A stretch of 64,000 nt of DNA from Nitrosomonas sp. (lineage in GTDB: Bacteria; Pseudomonadota; Gammaproteobacteria; Burkholderiales; Nitrosomonadaceae), in NCBI GenBank assembly GCA_021582655.1, contig CP091135.1, forward strand, positions 578,549 through 642,548. Direction: 5' to 3'. The translations under genes and the position numbers were made by a program. The stretch's first letter is position 1, and every line of letters starts with the position of its first letter. Positions 38,176 to 48,235 of the stretch are shown piece by piece. A model generated the notes under the pieces. The model had not been told where the DNA came from. It saw only the letters and a list, made by a program, of their open reading frames with translations, and made no database searches.

Positions 38176-39825
38176 GTGAAAAGGAATGAAGATTACAGTC
38201 AAAAGTGGTGGGGAAAAGCAATTCTCACTTCACTGACGGCCGGAATGTTCGCATGCACGATTGCGCTATTGATGGTTGGGTTGTACTTTATGGATTATGG
38301 CCCAATAAAATTGCTTGAGCAATTTGGCATTGACCGAAGTATGCAACTGTATTCGGAAGCTGCGGCAGCTCCGAAGTCATATAGATTTGCCTTTGTTGAT
38401 GTAGATAAAGCAGCATGTAAGCTTTTTCTCGATGAAAAAATCGATTCCGATCCGGAATGCCGAACAAGTAAACCCATCCCAACCAGCTTAATCATTGATT
38501 TTGTTCGAGCAGCCACTGAGTCACAGGCAGCATTGGTAATTATCGATGTCACTCTACCCGAGAAAAATGAGGTGCAGGATCGTGAAGCGCTCCAACAGGC
38601 GCTTGAAACCGGATCGAATTCATCAAATACCTGGATCATAGCACCGGTTTACGATAGGCCCAGTGACTCAGAAAATGGACTGACCATTGAAGGGGATCCG
38701 CGCTTCGACATTATTCCGACTCATACGAAAGGTCGCATATTACTCGCTTCGGCTGCAACATATACTGAGCATGGCGTTATTCGCACGTACCCAGCCGCCT
38801 CTTGCTATGCCATGACCGAGGGGCAGCGTTGGATACCGACCATTCCCTATCTTGCTGCTTTATTAATCGCCAACCCAATGGTTGCGCAATCTTATTATCG
38901 TCAGAACGATCAATCCGGGTTTGTAGCGGTCAATGCAAAAAATAACTGCAGCCAACTTAAAATCCCACCTGATTTTTTTAAGAACCAAAGTAATACTATA
39001 TTTTCAGCATTCGATCCGCTTGACACGACCCGAATCCCTCCCATTATCAGGTTTTTTTATTCGCTGCCAAGTTTAGGCATGCTGATGGACGAATCCGAGC
39101 GCGATCAAATAGCCATGAAGCATATCTATAACTATCAATATTATGAGGCAAGCAAACTGATTGATGCTGCTTCAGGCTGCATGCACAAACATGTCGATGG
39201 TATTTCGCATAGCCCTGGGTGCTTTAGATCCATCGGGGATTATTATCAAGGGAAAATTATTATCCTGGGATCCAGCCGCGCTCAAGCCATGGATCATGTA
39301 CAAACACCGATAGGAACGATGTCCGGCAGCGAGCTGATATTAAATGCTACGCGCGCTTTTCTGGAATTTGAGCCGCTGAAACAATCCCCGCCCCTTGCCA
39401 TGCTAATAGAGAAATTTAAAGGAATAGGCGTCGCGATGATACCGATGTTTTTTGCTTGGTGCCTGATTTTTTTGAGCGGACCCGCGACACGGGTCATTCG
39501 ACTGAAACTTGTTACGCAATGCAGAAGAACAAAATCGGGGATATTCAGACGGTATCGCTGGCGCATGCTGGATTGGATGCGTACTTTATTTGTCATTATC
39601 ATTTTCGTTCTCGGCATATACACAGCTTATATATTTGAAGTAATATATCTGTGGGAGCAGTTGGAACAAGGTGTTGCAACGGACTTGCTACTACCGGCAT
39701 TGGCACTCGGCCTACAAGGTTTTGCCGTCGGTGCGAAAATAATATCCAATACTTTTTATCAAATTGTCCTGGTTATTTTTACGTTCATACTGCATAGAAT
39801 AATCCGCTTTAAAAATATACGCTGA
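38176..39825 (+). CDS. CHASE2-domain membrane protein
   Basis: 549 residues starting with GTG. A first membrane segment (about 16-42) is followed by a large extracytoplasmic CHASE2-like domain (about 45-410) with SYRFAFVDVDKAACKLF, AALVIIDVTLPEKN and GKIIILGSSRAQAMDHVQTP. Three or four further membrane segments follow (about 415-440, 470-490, 500-545). Unlike most CHASE2 proteins it has no kinase or cyclase domain behind it, so it may act as a sensor or scaffold. It opens a five-gene operon with TPS and CHAT genes. Confidence 0.78.
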   Translation: MKRNEDYSQKWWGKAILTSLTAGMFACTIALLMVGLYFMDYGPIKLLEQFGIDRSMQLYSEAAAAPKSYRFAFVDVDKAACKLFLDEKIDSDPECRTSKPIPTSLIIDFVRAATESQAALVIIDVTLPEKNEVQDREALQQALETGSNSSNTWIIAPVYDRPSDSENGLTIEGDPRFDIIPTHTKGRILLASAATYTEHGVIRTYPAASCYAMTEGQRWIPTIPYLAALLIANPMVAQSYYRQNDQSGFVAVNAKNNCSQLKIPPDFFKNQSNTIFSAFDPLDTTRIPPIIRFFYSLPSLGMLMDESERDQIAMKHIYNYQYYEASKLIDAASGCMHKHVDGISHSPGCFRSIGDYYQGKIIILGSSRAQAMDHVQTPIGTMSGSELILNATRAFLEFEPLKQSPPLAMLIEKFKGIGVAMIPMFFAWCLIFLSGPATRVIRLKLVTQCRRTKSGIFRRYRWRMLDWMRTLFVIIIFVLGIYTAYIFEVIYLWEQLEQGVATDLLLPALALGLQGFAVGAKIISNTFYQIVLVIFTFILHRIIRFKNIR

Positions 39826-39838
39826 TAAGGTTGGCCAA

Positions 39839-40741
39839 ATGAAATTCAATCAATGGATTTGGGGAGTAATTACATTATTCTTTTCATCTATGGCAGCGGC
39901 GAACAATTGCGGTGTGATAGGAAAGATTAATGAAATAATCAATAAAAACAGTGATGACTCAGTATATGTCGTGAGCTCGGGGTGTGTGGCGCAACAACGA
40001 ATCTCCGCCTATGCATATCAATGGATTTATGATGGAGACCGATTTGAAATCACAGGCGATACCGAGGTCCATATTGCATTGGCTAAAGGAGAGAGGCGGG
40101 TTCTGACACAACATCACAGTGGACAAATACTGCACACACAGACAGCCGATGATCTTTACGATGACCAGAATAGCCTTTCCGGAAAATTCACACTTGCCAT
40201 AGATGTATGGAAGAAACTGGAACGGCAAAGAAAATCCATTCCCTTTTTTAATAAAGTCCGCGGCTCAGAACAGAATTTGACGATTCGAGAAGATCCGCTA
40301 TCACCATCCGGCGTACAACTCCTTCCCGCTAATTATGCGCAAATCGCATTGCTTTGGAGAGGCGGTCCCGCAACGGCAGTTTTGACAAACGCCGGACAGA
40401 CAGCAGAATTTCAGAGCGGCAATTGGGCTTATTTATTGATACCGGTATCTGAAATTCAAATGGAAATTTCCATTCGCTTGCAAGAACAGCGTATCCATTG
40501 GCAAATTAAAACAGCAATGAAAGCCCCTACTCCGGAAGGAATCGAGGAAAGTGATTTATCGAAACCACTTTTACAGCTGAATCGGGCAATCTGGATTCTT
40601 GGACAACAAGATCTAATGAATTGGCGGTTATTCGCACTCTCAGAGCTTGCAAGGCTCTCCCATAGAGGTATTTTTGCTGCTGAAGAACTATGGAAAGCCG
40701 CTCTTTCCGGAGAATTGGCAGCGGCATTGCAAGAAATATAA
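39839..40741 (+). CDS. Exported protein of unknown function in the TPS/CHAT operon
   Basis: 300 residues, 13 bases after the CHASE2 gene. The signal peptide ends SSMAAANNC. Residues 25-115 are beta-rich (WIYDGDRFEITGDTEVHIAL, GERRVLTQHHSGQ) and faintly recall FecR-type domains, though I cannot be sure. From 120 on are a Trp-containing mixed region and a helical C-terminus (LMNWRLFALSELARLS). Two Cys early in the mature chain. The position between CHASE2 and TpsB implies a periplasmic role in the same system. Confidence 0.65.
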   Translation: MKFNQWIWGVITLFFSSMAAANNCGVIGKINEIINKNSDDSVYVVSSGCVAQQRISAYAYQWIYDGDRFEITGDTEVHIALAKGERRVLTQHHSGQILHTQTADDLYDDQNSLSGKFTLAIDVWKKLERQRKSIPFFNKVRGSEQNLTIREDPLSPSGVQLLPANYAQIALLWRGGPATAVLTNAGQTAEFQSGNWAYLLIPVSEIQMEISIRLQEQRIHWQIKTAMKAPTPEGIEESDLSKPLLQLNRAIWILGQQDLMNWRLFALSELARLSHRGIFAAEELWKAALSGELAAALQEI

Positions 40742-40780
40742 ACCCTCTGATTACACAATACAAAACACAATACCGACAGC

Positions 40781-42493
40781 ATGAAAAGCTCGCGCGCTTA
40801 TACTGCGGTGATTTTGATGCTCGTTGCCACGACGGTCTACGGTCAGAGCGCCATCAATTCACCCTTCAATCTTCGCCCCAGTGAAACACCCTTGCAATTA
40901 ACCCCGCTACCCGCTGCACCCGATCTTTCCATCCCGGCGCAACCGGAGGAAACATCATCCCCGCCGTCCCCCCCCTTCCGGAAATCCGCTCAAGCGACTT
41001 TGGATGCAATTTTATTTGAGGGTAACACGGTCGTTACCACCGAAGAACTCGACGCATTAGCACAATCCTATCTGCATAAGCCTGTCGGTATCGATGAAAT
41101 AGAAGAGTTACGCCGCACGATAACCTATTATTACATCAATAAGGGTTACATCACTTCAGGTGCCATTTTCCCTCCCAACCCCATCGACGGAAAAACATTG
41201 CGAATCAATATCGTGGAAGGAAAAATCGAGGAAACGCGTATTGCGGGCCAGGGATGGTTGCGGCACAGTTATATCGAAAATCGCCTGATTCCGGAAAAAA
41301 ATACGCCTCTGAATATGAAGATACTGCAAGACCGGTTTCGCGTGCTACTGACAGACCCTTTGTTCGAGCGGTTGAATGGTCGCTTGATTCCCGGCTCTGA
41401 TCGAGGCGCCAGTATTCTGGATTTGGAAGTCACTCGTGCACGGCCTTACCAATTGGCGGCAATTTCGGATAACTACCGCGCACCTTCGGTCGGCGGTATC
41501 GCACTGGGCGCTAACGCATGGATCCGCAACTTGACCAGGCAAGGCGATCTTATCGATTTCACTTTTTTAACGAGCGCGCCGGCCGGTGGAAATGCCTACC
41601 AGTATTCGGGAACTTGGTTAATGCCGATCAATGATTACGGAACAAGGGCATATTTTTCCGCGAATAATACCAATGTATCGATCATTGAAGAACCATTAGC
41701 AAATATCAATATTCACAGCGATTCGTTTACTGTCGAAGGTGGAGTGAATCAACTGCTGGCCGACAGTCTGCAAAGACGCGTGTCTGTCGGTTCCGGAATC
41801 AGTTTTAAAGACAACGAAACCCGTTTGCTGGATCAATCTTTTTCTTTTATCCCGGGATTACTGCAGGGGAAGAGTCAAATTTCAACAGTACGTATCCACC
41901 AAGAGTATATAGAACGCTGGGAAAAATTTGCCCTGGCATTCCGTTCCTCTTTCAGTGTTGGCGTTGATGCATTTGGCTCAACGATACAAAAGAATCACTT
42001 GAATCCTGACAGTGAATATTTTGCCTGGCTTGGACAAAGCCGTGGAATCTGGAATTTACCGCAAATTAAGAGCGATTTCGTATTTAAAGGTACCGTACAA
42101 GTAAGCAATGATCCACTACTGCCTCTAGAGCGCATGGCGGTTGGTGGACGGCATACAGTACGCGGATATCGTGAGAATCAATTGGTTAGAGACAACGGCT
42201 ATGCTGCCAGCACGGAATTACATATCCATCTGGTTGGTGATAATCAAGCCAAGTATCGATTTGATTTGGTACCATTTTTTGATTTTGGTGCGGCCTGGAA
42301 CAATGACGACTCGACCCTTATCAAGCAAACCACGCAACACATATATTCTGCCGGAATCGGATTTCAATTTCGGATGAATCGCTTCAGCAGCGAATTTTTC
42401 TGGGCGCACCGCCTTGAAGGCAAGTCACCGCAACAGCATGGTAATTTGCAAGATCAGGGTATTCATTTTCAAGCACGGCTTGATGCTTTCTAA
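40781..42493 (+). CDS. TpsB two-partner secretion transporter (ShlB/FhaC/HecB family)
   Basis: 570 residues. Signal peptide (about 1-22), then a Pro-rich linker, a POTRA_2 domain (about 70-150; FEGNTVVTTEELDALAQSYL, YYINKGYITSGAIFP) and a 16-strand ShlB-type barrel with the conserved GGRHTVRGYRENQL (VRGY/F motif of lid loop L6) and a terminal Phe (ARLDAF). It should export the TpsA protein encoded at 44820 across the outer membrane. It lies 8 bases before the CHAT gene. Confidence 0.92.
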   Translation: MKSSRAYTAVILMLVATTVYGQSAINSPFNLRPSETPLQLTPLPAAPDLSIPAQPEETSSPPSPPFRKSAQATLDAILFEGNTVVTTEELDALAQSYLHKPVGIDEIEELRRTITYYYINKGYITSGAIFPPNPIDGKTLRINIVEGKIEETRIAGQGWLRHSYIENRLIPEKNTPLNMKILQDRFRVLLTDPLFERLNGRLIPGSDRGASILDLEVTRARPYQLAAISDNYRAPSVGGIALGANAWIRNLTRQGDLIDFTFLTSAPAGGNAYQYSGTWLMPINDYGTRAYFSANNTNVSIIEEPLANINIHSDSFTVEGGVNQLLADSLQRRVSVGSGISFKDNETRLLDQSFSFIPGLLQGKSQISTVRIHQEYIERWEKFALAFRSSFSVGVDAFGSTIQKNHLNPDSEYFAWLGQSRGIWNLPQIKSDFVFKGTVQVSNDPLLPLERMAVGGRHTVRGYRENQLVRDNGYAASTELHIHLVGDNQAKYRFDLVPFFDFGAAWNNDDSTLIKQTTQHIYSAGIGFQFRMNRFSSEFFWAHRLEGKSPQQHGNLQDQGIHFQARLDAF

Positions 42494-42501
42494 ACTGGGT
42501 G

Positions 42502-44823
42502 ATGACAATGCATTTGCTGATCAAAGTTGTTTTGCTGGCAACATTGTTGATAGCGAGCTTCGTTAAACACGGTTTCCCGGCAACGCCGGATGATTTGCTG
42601 CGAAGCGCCAATGATTACCTAAACCGGGAACAATATTACCTTGCGCTGCAAGAAGCTGATAACGCACTCAAAAGCGCGTCAAATTCAACGCAACTGTCCA
42701 TGGCTTACGGCATTAAAGGCCATATTCTGCTGATTATGCAGCGCCACCAAGAGGCCAAGGAGTTTTTGCTCAAAGCACTGGAATTAGCCCATGAAAAAAA
42801 ACACAAGGCGAATTATGCCAATAGTCTGGGTGTGCTTGAACAAAAAATCCATGATCCAGCAAAAGCACAGCATTTCTTTCAGTTAGCGGCCGAATATGTT
42901 GAGGGCGATCCGCTTCTAGAACTACGAATTAAATTAAATCAGCTACGCACTCAGCAGGAGTACCCTGATACCGAAAAACTTAACGATATGCTGCATGAGA
43001 TTGCCGCGGTTGACGCTGTCGATGAACGTGTTCGGTTTTATTTAAATCTTGCTGCAATCGCACGGATGAACACACCGGGATACATGCCGATCATTCAGCG
43101 TGCTTTGGAAGATGCCTATAACGATAGCGCTGCCGTCAGGGACAAATCATTACGCATCGAAGCACTTGATAGCATTGCGGCATTATATGAATCGCAAGGC
43201 GATAACCTGCAAGCATTGGCATTCAGCGAATTGGCATCCGTACAGGCACAGCAGGCGGATGTTGACGATCTGATGATTCAAATCGAATGGCGTAAAGGAC
43301 GGATTTATCAACAACAGGGCCGCGATCGCGACGCTTTGGCGGCTTTTGGTAAAGCGGTTGATTACATTCAAGCCATCCGCCGAGATATTCCGGTGTACTA
43401 CGAAGATGGCAAATCGTCTTTCCGTAAAACATTGGAACCGATTTATTTAGGTTATACCAGCCAATTACTAAAAAAAGCCCGGCAGCAAAGCGGGCAAGCA
43501 AAGCAGCAAACATTGATGCTGGCACGGCAAACCATCGAATTGATCAAACAATCCGAACTGGAAGATTTTCTTGGCGGGCGTTGTCTGATCGCCGGTTTAC
43601 AGCGCAGCGAGCTGGATGATTTTGATACGCAAGCCGCGATCTTATACCCCATTATTTTAGAGGACCGGCTTGAATTGTTATTGAGTATCGGTCGAACGGT
43701 ACAACAGTTTCCGGTTTTGGTACCTGAACGACAACTTCGTGACGCCATTTCAAGTTTATCCGGTCAGCTGCGCAGATGGACCCTATCCCCGGGGGATGTC
43801 GACGATTCCGATGCATATCGTCAATCCGCGGTGAATTTATATCAGTGGATAATCGCACCGATAGCGCCGGAACTCGAAAACGCAAATATCAAAACCATCA
43901 TTTTTGTACCTGACAGCATACTGCGTTTAGTACCATTCGCAGCCTTATTCGACGGCAGAAAGTATTTAATCGAAAAATATGCGATTTCTATTTCACCGGG
44001 AATGAGTTTGCTGGGTAACCGAGATCATCGCTCACCCGCCAATTTCCAGACACTCTTGGCAGGAGTGAGCGAACCGGGGCCTATGGTTGAGAAATTATCT
44101 GCGTCAACGCTCAACAATTTGTTATTCGCCGAATCGCAGCATGTGGATCCGCCAATCATGACACGCGGGCTATCCGATTATCGGCTTCGCAGTTCCGATA
44201 GTAGCGGAGAAGCTTTCAGTCAGTCACAACGTTATAAAAATACGGCGATATCGTCACAAACAGCTCAACAACGGCTGAGTCTGCCCGGCGTGGAAACAGA
44301 ACTGCTCAATCTAAAAGAAACGCTGACAAGCACGCTGCTGTTGAATGAACAATTTACCATTGCCAATTTTTCCGAGTACATCAGCAAGCAATCTTTTGAT
44401 ATCGTCCACATCGCATCGCACGGCTTTTTCTCCTCGGATGCGGATAAAAGTTTCGTGATGGCATTCGATGACATTCTGAAATTGGATGACCTGAAGCGTC
44501 TCCTGAAGCCAGGAAACAAGACAAAGAAAAGCATTCAATTATTGACCTTCAGCGCTTGTGAAACAGCTGAGGGCGATGACCGCGCGCCATTGGGGTTTGC
44601 CGGTGCCGCATTGCAAGCGGATGCACAAAGTGCACTAGGCTCACTATGGCCGATTTCCGATGAGGCGGCTTCACAACTGATGATCAGTTTTTATAACCAC
44701 CTAATGCAGCATAAGAGCAAGGCGGAGGCACTCCGGCAAGCGCAATTGGAACTGTTAAAAACTGACTACATGCGCCACCCCTCTTTCTGGTCGCCATTTA
44801 TTTTGATTGGGAATTGGTTATGA
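42502..44823 (+). CDS. TPR-CHAT caspase-like protein
   Basis: 773 residues from ATG 42502; GTG 42499 and ATG 42508 are alternatives. A hydrophobic N-terminus (LLIKVVLLATLLIASFV) looks like a signal peptide, unusual for CHAT proteins, so export is possible. Residues 25-330 are helical TPR-like repeats (SMAYGIKGHILLIMQRHQEA). The C-terminal CHAT domain (about 420-773) has the dyad His640 (IVHIASHGFF) and Cys686 (LTFSACETAEGDD), plus APLGFAGAALQADAQSALGS and HPSFWSPFILIGNW. It probably cleaves a partner protein. Its stop overlaps the tpsA start as ATGA. Confidence 0.88.
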   Translation: MTMHLLIKVVLLATLLIASFVKHGFPATPDDLLRSANDYLNREQYYLALQEADNALKSASNSTQLSMAYGIKGHILLIMQRHQEAKEFLLKALELAHEKKHKANYANSLGVLEQKIHDPAKAQHFFQLAAEYVEGDPLLELRIKLNQLRTQQEYPDTEKLNDMLHEIAAVDAVDERVRFYLNLAAIARMNTPGYMPIIQRALEDAYNDSAAVRDKSLRIEALDSIAALYESQGDNLQALAFSELASVQAQQADVDDLMIQIEWRKGRIYQQQGRDRDALAAFGKAVDYIQAIRRDIPVYYEDGKSSFRKTLEPIYLGYTSQLLKKARQQSGQAKQQTLMLARQTIELIKQSELEDFLGGRCLIAGLQRSELDDFDTQAAILYPIILEDRLELLLSIGRTVQQFPVLVPERQLRDAISSLSGQLRRWTLSPGDVDDSDAYRQSAVNLYQWIIAPIAPELENANIKTIIFVPDSILRLVPFAALFDGRKYLIEKYAISISPGMSLLGNRDHRSPANFQTLLAGVSEPGPMVEKLSASTLNNLLFAESQHVDPPIMTRGLSDYRLRSSDSSGEAFSQSQRYKNTAISSQTAQQRLSLPGVETELLNLKETLTSTLLLNEQFTIANFSEYISKQSFDIVHIASHGFFSSDADKSFVMAFDDILKLDDLKRLLKPGNKTKKSIQLLTFSACETAEGDDRAPLGFAGAALQADAQSALGSLWPISDEAASQLMISFYNHLMQHKSKAEALRQAQLELLKTDYMRHPSFWSPFILIGNWL

Positions 44824-47800
44824 AAAATCGCTGCATCATCATTTCAGCCTGGTTGATTTGCTTGAGTGGCAATGCCATAGCCGTCAACACACACATCCAA
44901 ACCGATAATACTTTGTCGGGAATCAGCGAATTCAATATTAACGCACCGGGCTCTGAACAATGCTACACTTTGTCGGAGATCAACGGCGCAATTGCCGGCG
45001 ACAATCTGTTTTACAGTTTTTCCGATTTTAATATCGGAACGGGCGACACCGCCTGGTTTAGTTTAAACACTCCCAATATCACAAATGTCATCAGCCGCGT
45101 AACGGGCGGTTCTGTATCAATGATCGATGGTCAACTCAAAATGACCCATGGGGATAGCACTCCCAGTTTTTTCTTAATCAACCCGGCAGGAATTACATTT
45201 AGCTCGGGCGCGTCCGTCGATGTACCCGGTTCTTTTTATGTGAGCACCGCCAGTGGATTGAATTTCAGTGATGGGCGTCAATGGGCTGCAAGTAATCCGC
45301 ATACCAGTTCGTTGTCGGTGGCAAATCCTGAGTCGTTTGGATTTTTGGGGGATGAATCAGGAAGTTTGAATTTAGGTGATTTATCGCTAATGCGTACTAA
45401 GCTTACTTTCCATCCAGGCTCAGATATTGAGTTTGTGGGCAATCAAATCCAGATTAATAATGCGTCAATTATGAGTACAGCCATTCCCAATAATAATTTG
45501 ACTCAAGATGGTCTTGATTTGCAGCTTATTGCAACAGGAAATGAAGCTGCAAATATCAAATTCAATACCCCGCCAAGCTATACCACCGCAGGTAATCTGA
45601 CTATTCAAAATACAGTTCTAGATGCTTCAGGTAACGGGTCTGGGAGATTAGCAATTCGATCAAGTGATTTTGTTGCGACAGGAAGTATATTACGTGTTGT
45701 AAACTTTGATATTCCGATGTCATTCGCTCAAGGAATTGATATAAATGTGAAGAATTTATTAGTAGAAAACTCTGTTTTTACTAGTAGAGCTTCAGGTGCT
45801 GGAACAGGTGGAGAAATTAAAGTTGTAGTAGAAGATGCATTAAAAATACAAGGGATCGGGCAGATCTATTCACAAACATTGGGAAAAGGAAAAGCCGGCA
45901 ATATAACGGTTACTGCAAAACAAGCAGAGATCCAGGGGATAAGTCAAACAGAAATTTTTACTGGCATTGCTAGCTGGACTGAGAAAGGCAGCACGAATGA
46001 CGCAGGGAATGTGACCGTGGCAGTTGCGGATGCATTAAAAATGACTGGAGGAGGACAAATTTTCTCAAACACTTTTTCCCAAGGCAAATCTGGTGATGTA
46101 TTTGTATCAGCAGGTCAAATGGAGATAAATGGACTTGGCTTAACAGATGTTATTACCACTATTGCAAGTCAGGCTCGTGAAGGAAGTACTAACGATGCTG
46201 GGAATGTAACTGTGGAGGTTATAGATACACTGAAATTGGTAGCTGGAGGACAAATTTCTGCCGACACGCTCTCTCGAGGGAAAGCAGGCAACATCAATGT
46301 TTCGGCAAGTCAATTGGAGATTGATGGTAAGGGTTTATCAAATGTAGCTACAAGTATTGCAAGTCAAGCGCATAATGGCAGCACTTACGATGCAGGACAG
46401 ATTAAGGTTACGATAACCGACACGTTAAAGTTACTCGGTGGAGGATCCATAAATTCAGGGACTTATTACTCTCCAGGTAAGGCTGGTGAAATAAGAGTTA
46501 CCGCTCGCAATTTAGAAATCGACGGACAAGGTTTCAATTCAAATATTTCAAGCCAGGCGGAGTATGGTACCGGTAATGCGGGGGCGGTATATGTAAATGT
46601 GACGGAGACATTGAAATTGCTGGGAAGTGGACAAATTTCTTCAAGCACCTTCTCGCAAGGAAATGCAGGTGAAGTGAATGTTACTGCCCATCAATTGAAA
46701 ATTGATGGGCAAAGCTCATCGAGTTTCGCTACTGCTATTGCAAGCATTGCTACCGAAAAAAGTACTGGGAGTGCAGGGCAAGTCATTGTAACAGTATCCG
46801 ACACCATAGAATTATTGAGAAATGGCCAGATTCTCGCCGATACTTCTTCTACATCTACTCAAGGACACGCCGGAGAGGTTACTGTATCTGCAAAGCAAAT
46901 CACGATTAATGGTTCTGGTACTTTAGGAGATGGTCTCACAGGTATTTCGAGTTCGTCGCAACCCGGCAGCTTGGGTAACGCTGGGAAAGTATCTGTCACA
47001 GTAGCGGATACTTTAAGAGTAGTGGATGGTGGACAAATTAGTTCAAGTGCATTAAAGCAATCTCAAGGAAATGCTGGAGAGATTACAGTTCTTGCGGGAG
47101 AATTGATCATTGATGGTCATGGCTTGTCAGAAAATAACACTGGTGTGTTTAGCGGGGTTGCCACTGATAGTATTGGCAATGCAGGACCTGTAAGCATAAC
47201 AGTAACTGATCTATTGCAGATGCTTGGTGGTGGAGAAATTGGTTCAAGTAGTTTTTCACTAGGCGGGGCTGGAGAAGTAACAGTTACCGCAGGAAGAATG
47301 GAAATTGATGATTCCACAATTTCAAGTGGTGCGCTTTTTTGGCAAAATCGAGGGGTGGGGAATATCAGAATCAATGTCACCAATGGAGATATTCAACTAA
47401 GTAACCAAGCACTTATTACGACACTAAATTTGGCATTTTCTGGCGTCCCCAAGGAGTTCGGCAATGTTGAAATTAATCTTACTAACGGTTCTTTTTATCT
47501 CGATTCATCACAAATTAATACCGAATCGATTATCGGTCATGGCGGAAAAATTGATATCAATACTAAAGAAGTTATTTCATTATTCAACTCATCTGTTACA
47601 ACCTCTGTTTATGGTCCGACAGGTAATGGCGGTGATATCAATCTTGCCTCAAACTTTCTAACTCTAGATACCGGATTTATTAAAGCAAATACTTTGGCAG
47701 TGGACGGGAGTGGTGGTGATATCAACATTAAGGTACCAACCATCATCCCTAGCGGTAATTCATTATTTGTCGGTGGCAATACACCATTCCAATTTCAACC

Positions 47801-48041
47801 TTTCTCCGGGCTGAATGTCATCCAAGCCGCTGCACCTGATGGCGTGGGTGGCGTCGTTAATGTAACTACGCCGCAGCTTAATTTGAACGCGATGCTAACC
47901 AATCTGACGATCGAATCTTTCGATACCAATGCAATAAACCGTGACATGTGCGCAGTTAGTGAAAACAGCTCCTTACTGCAATCCGGACGCGGGGCGCAGC
48001 CGTTACGGGCCCGCGATTTGTTGCTGTCACCGGCGTTTTAG
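44820..48041 (+). CDS. TpsA-type filamentous haemagglutinin exoprotein
   Basis: 1073 residues. Signal peptide (about 1-24), then the TPS secretion domain (about 25-270) with the motif FFLINPAGITFSSGASVDVP (NPxGI). About 310-840 are tandem units of 70-75 residues on a G.GG.I.S.T.S.GKAG.I.V.A..LEIDG pattern, for a right-handed beta-helix. The C-terminus has a single conserved Cys region (RDMCAVSENSSLLQSGRG) as in TpsA proteins of cyanobacteria and other bacteria. ATG 44820 is preferred over TTG 44814. It should be exported by the TpsB encoded upstream. Confidence 0.9.
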   Translation: MKNRCIIISAWLICLSGNAIAVNTHIQTDNTLSGISEFNINAPGSEQCYTLSEINGAIAGDNLFYSFSDFNIGTGDTAWFSLNTPNITNVISRVTGGSVSMIDGQLKMTHGDSTPSFFLINPAGITFSSGASVDVPGSFYVSTASGLNFSDGRQWAASNPHTSSLSVANPESFGFLGDESGSLNLGDLSLMRTKLTFHPGSDIEFVGNQIQINNASIMSTAIPNNNLTQDGLDLQLIATGNEAANIKFNTPPSYTTAGNLTIQNTVLDASGNGSGRLAIRSSDFVATGSILRVVNFDIPMSFAQGIDINVKNLLVENSVFTSRASGAGTGGEIKVVVEDALKIQGIGQIYSQTLGKGKAGNITVTAKQAEIQGISQTEIFTGIASWTEKGSTNDAGNVTVAVADALKMTGGGQIFSNTFSQGKSGDVFVSAGQMEINGLGLTDVITTIASQAREGSTNDAGNVTVEVIDTLKLVAGGQISADTLSRGKAGNINVSASQLEIDGKGLSNVATSIASQAHNGSTYDAGQIKVTITDTLKLLGGGSINSGTYYSPGKAGEIRVTARNLEIDGQGFNSNISSQAEYGTGNAGAVYVNVTETLKLLGSGQISSSTFSQGNAGEVNVTAHQLKIDGQSSSSFATAIASIATEKSTGSAGQVIVTVSDTIELLRNGQILADTSSTSTQGHAGEVTVSAKQITINGSGTLGDGLTGISSSSQPGSLGNAGKVSVTVADTLRVVDGGQISSSALKQSQGNAGEITVLAGELIIDGHGLSENNTGVFSGVATDSIGNAGPVSITVTDLLQMLGGGEIGSSSFSLGGAGEVTVTAGRMEIDDSTISSGALFWQNRGVGNIRINVTNGDIQLSNQALITTLNLAFSGVPKEFGNVEINLTNGSFYLDSSQINTESIIGHGGKIDINTKEVISLFNSSVTTSVYGPTGNGGDINLASNFLTLDTGFIKANTLAVDGSGGDINIKVPTIIPSGNSLFVGGNTPFQFQPFSGLNVIQAAAPDGVGGVVNVTTPQLNLNAMLTNLTIESFDTNAINRDMCAVSENSSLLQSGRGAQPLRARDLLLSPAF

Positions 48042-48235
48042 CAGTCTTCTACAATTGCCCGGACATATTTTTGAGGCAACCCTCAATACGTAGTTTCCCC
48101 CATATTAATTACGCAACCGGATTGTTATCGTAACAACACCGTTTGGTTTCCGGTCAACTTGTTTTTCCTGATAAACCTCAGGATCAATCCCGGAACGAAG
48201 CGTTTGATCAACGATAAACAGGGGGACGGACGATC

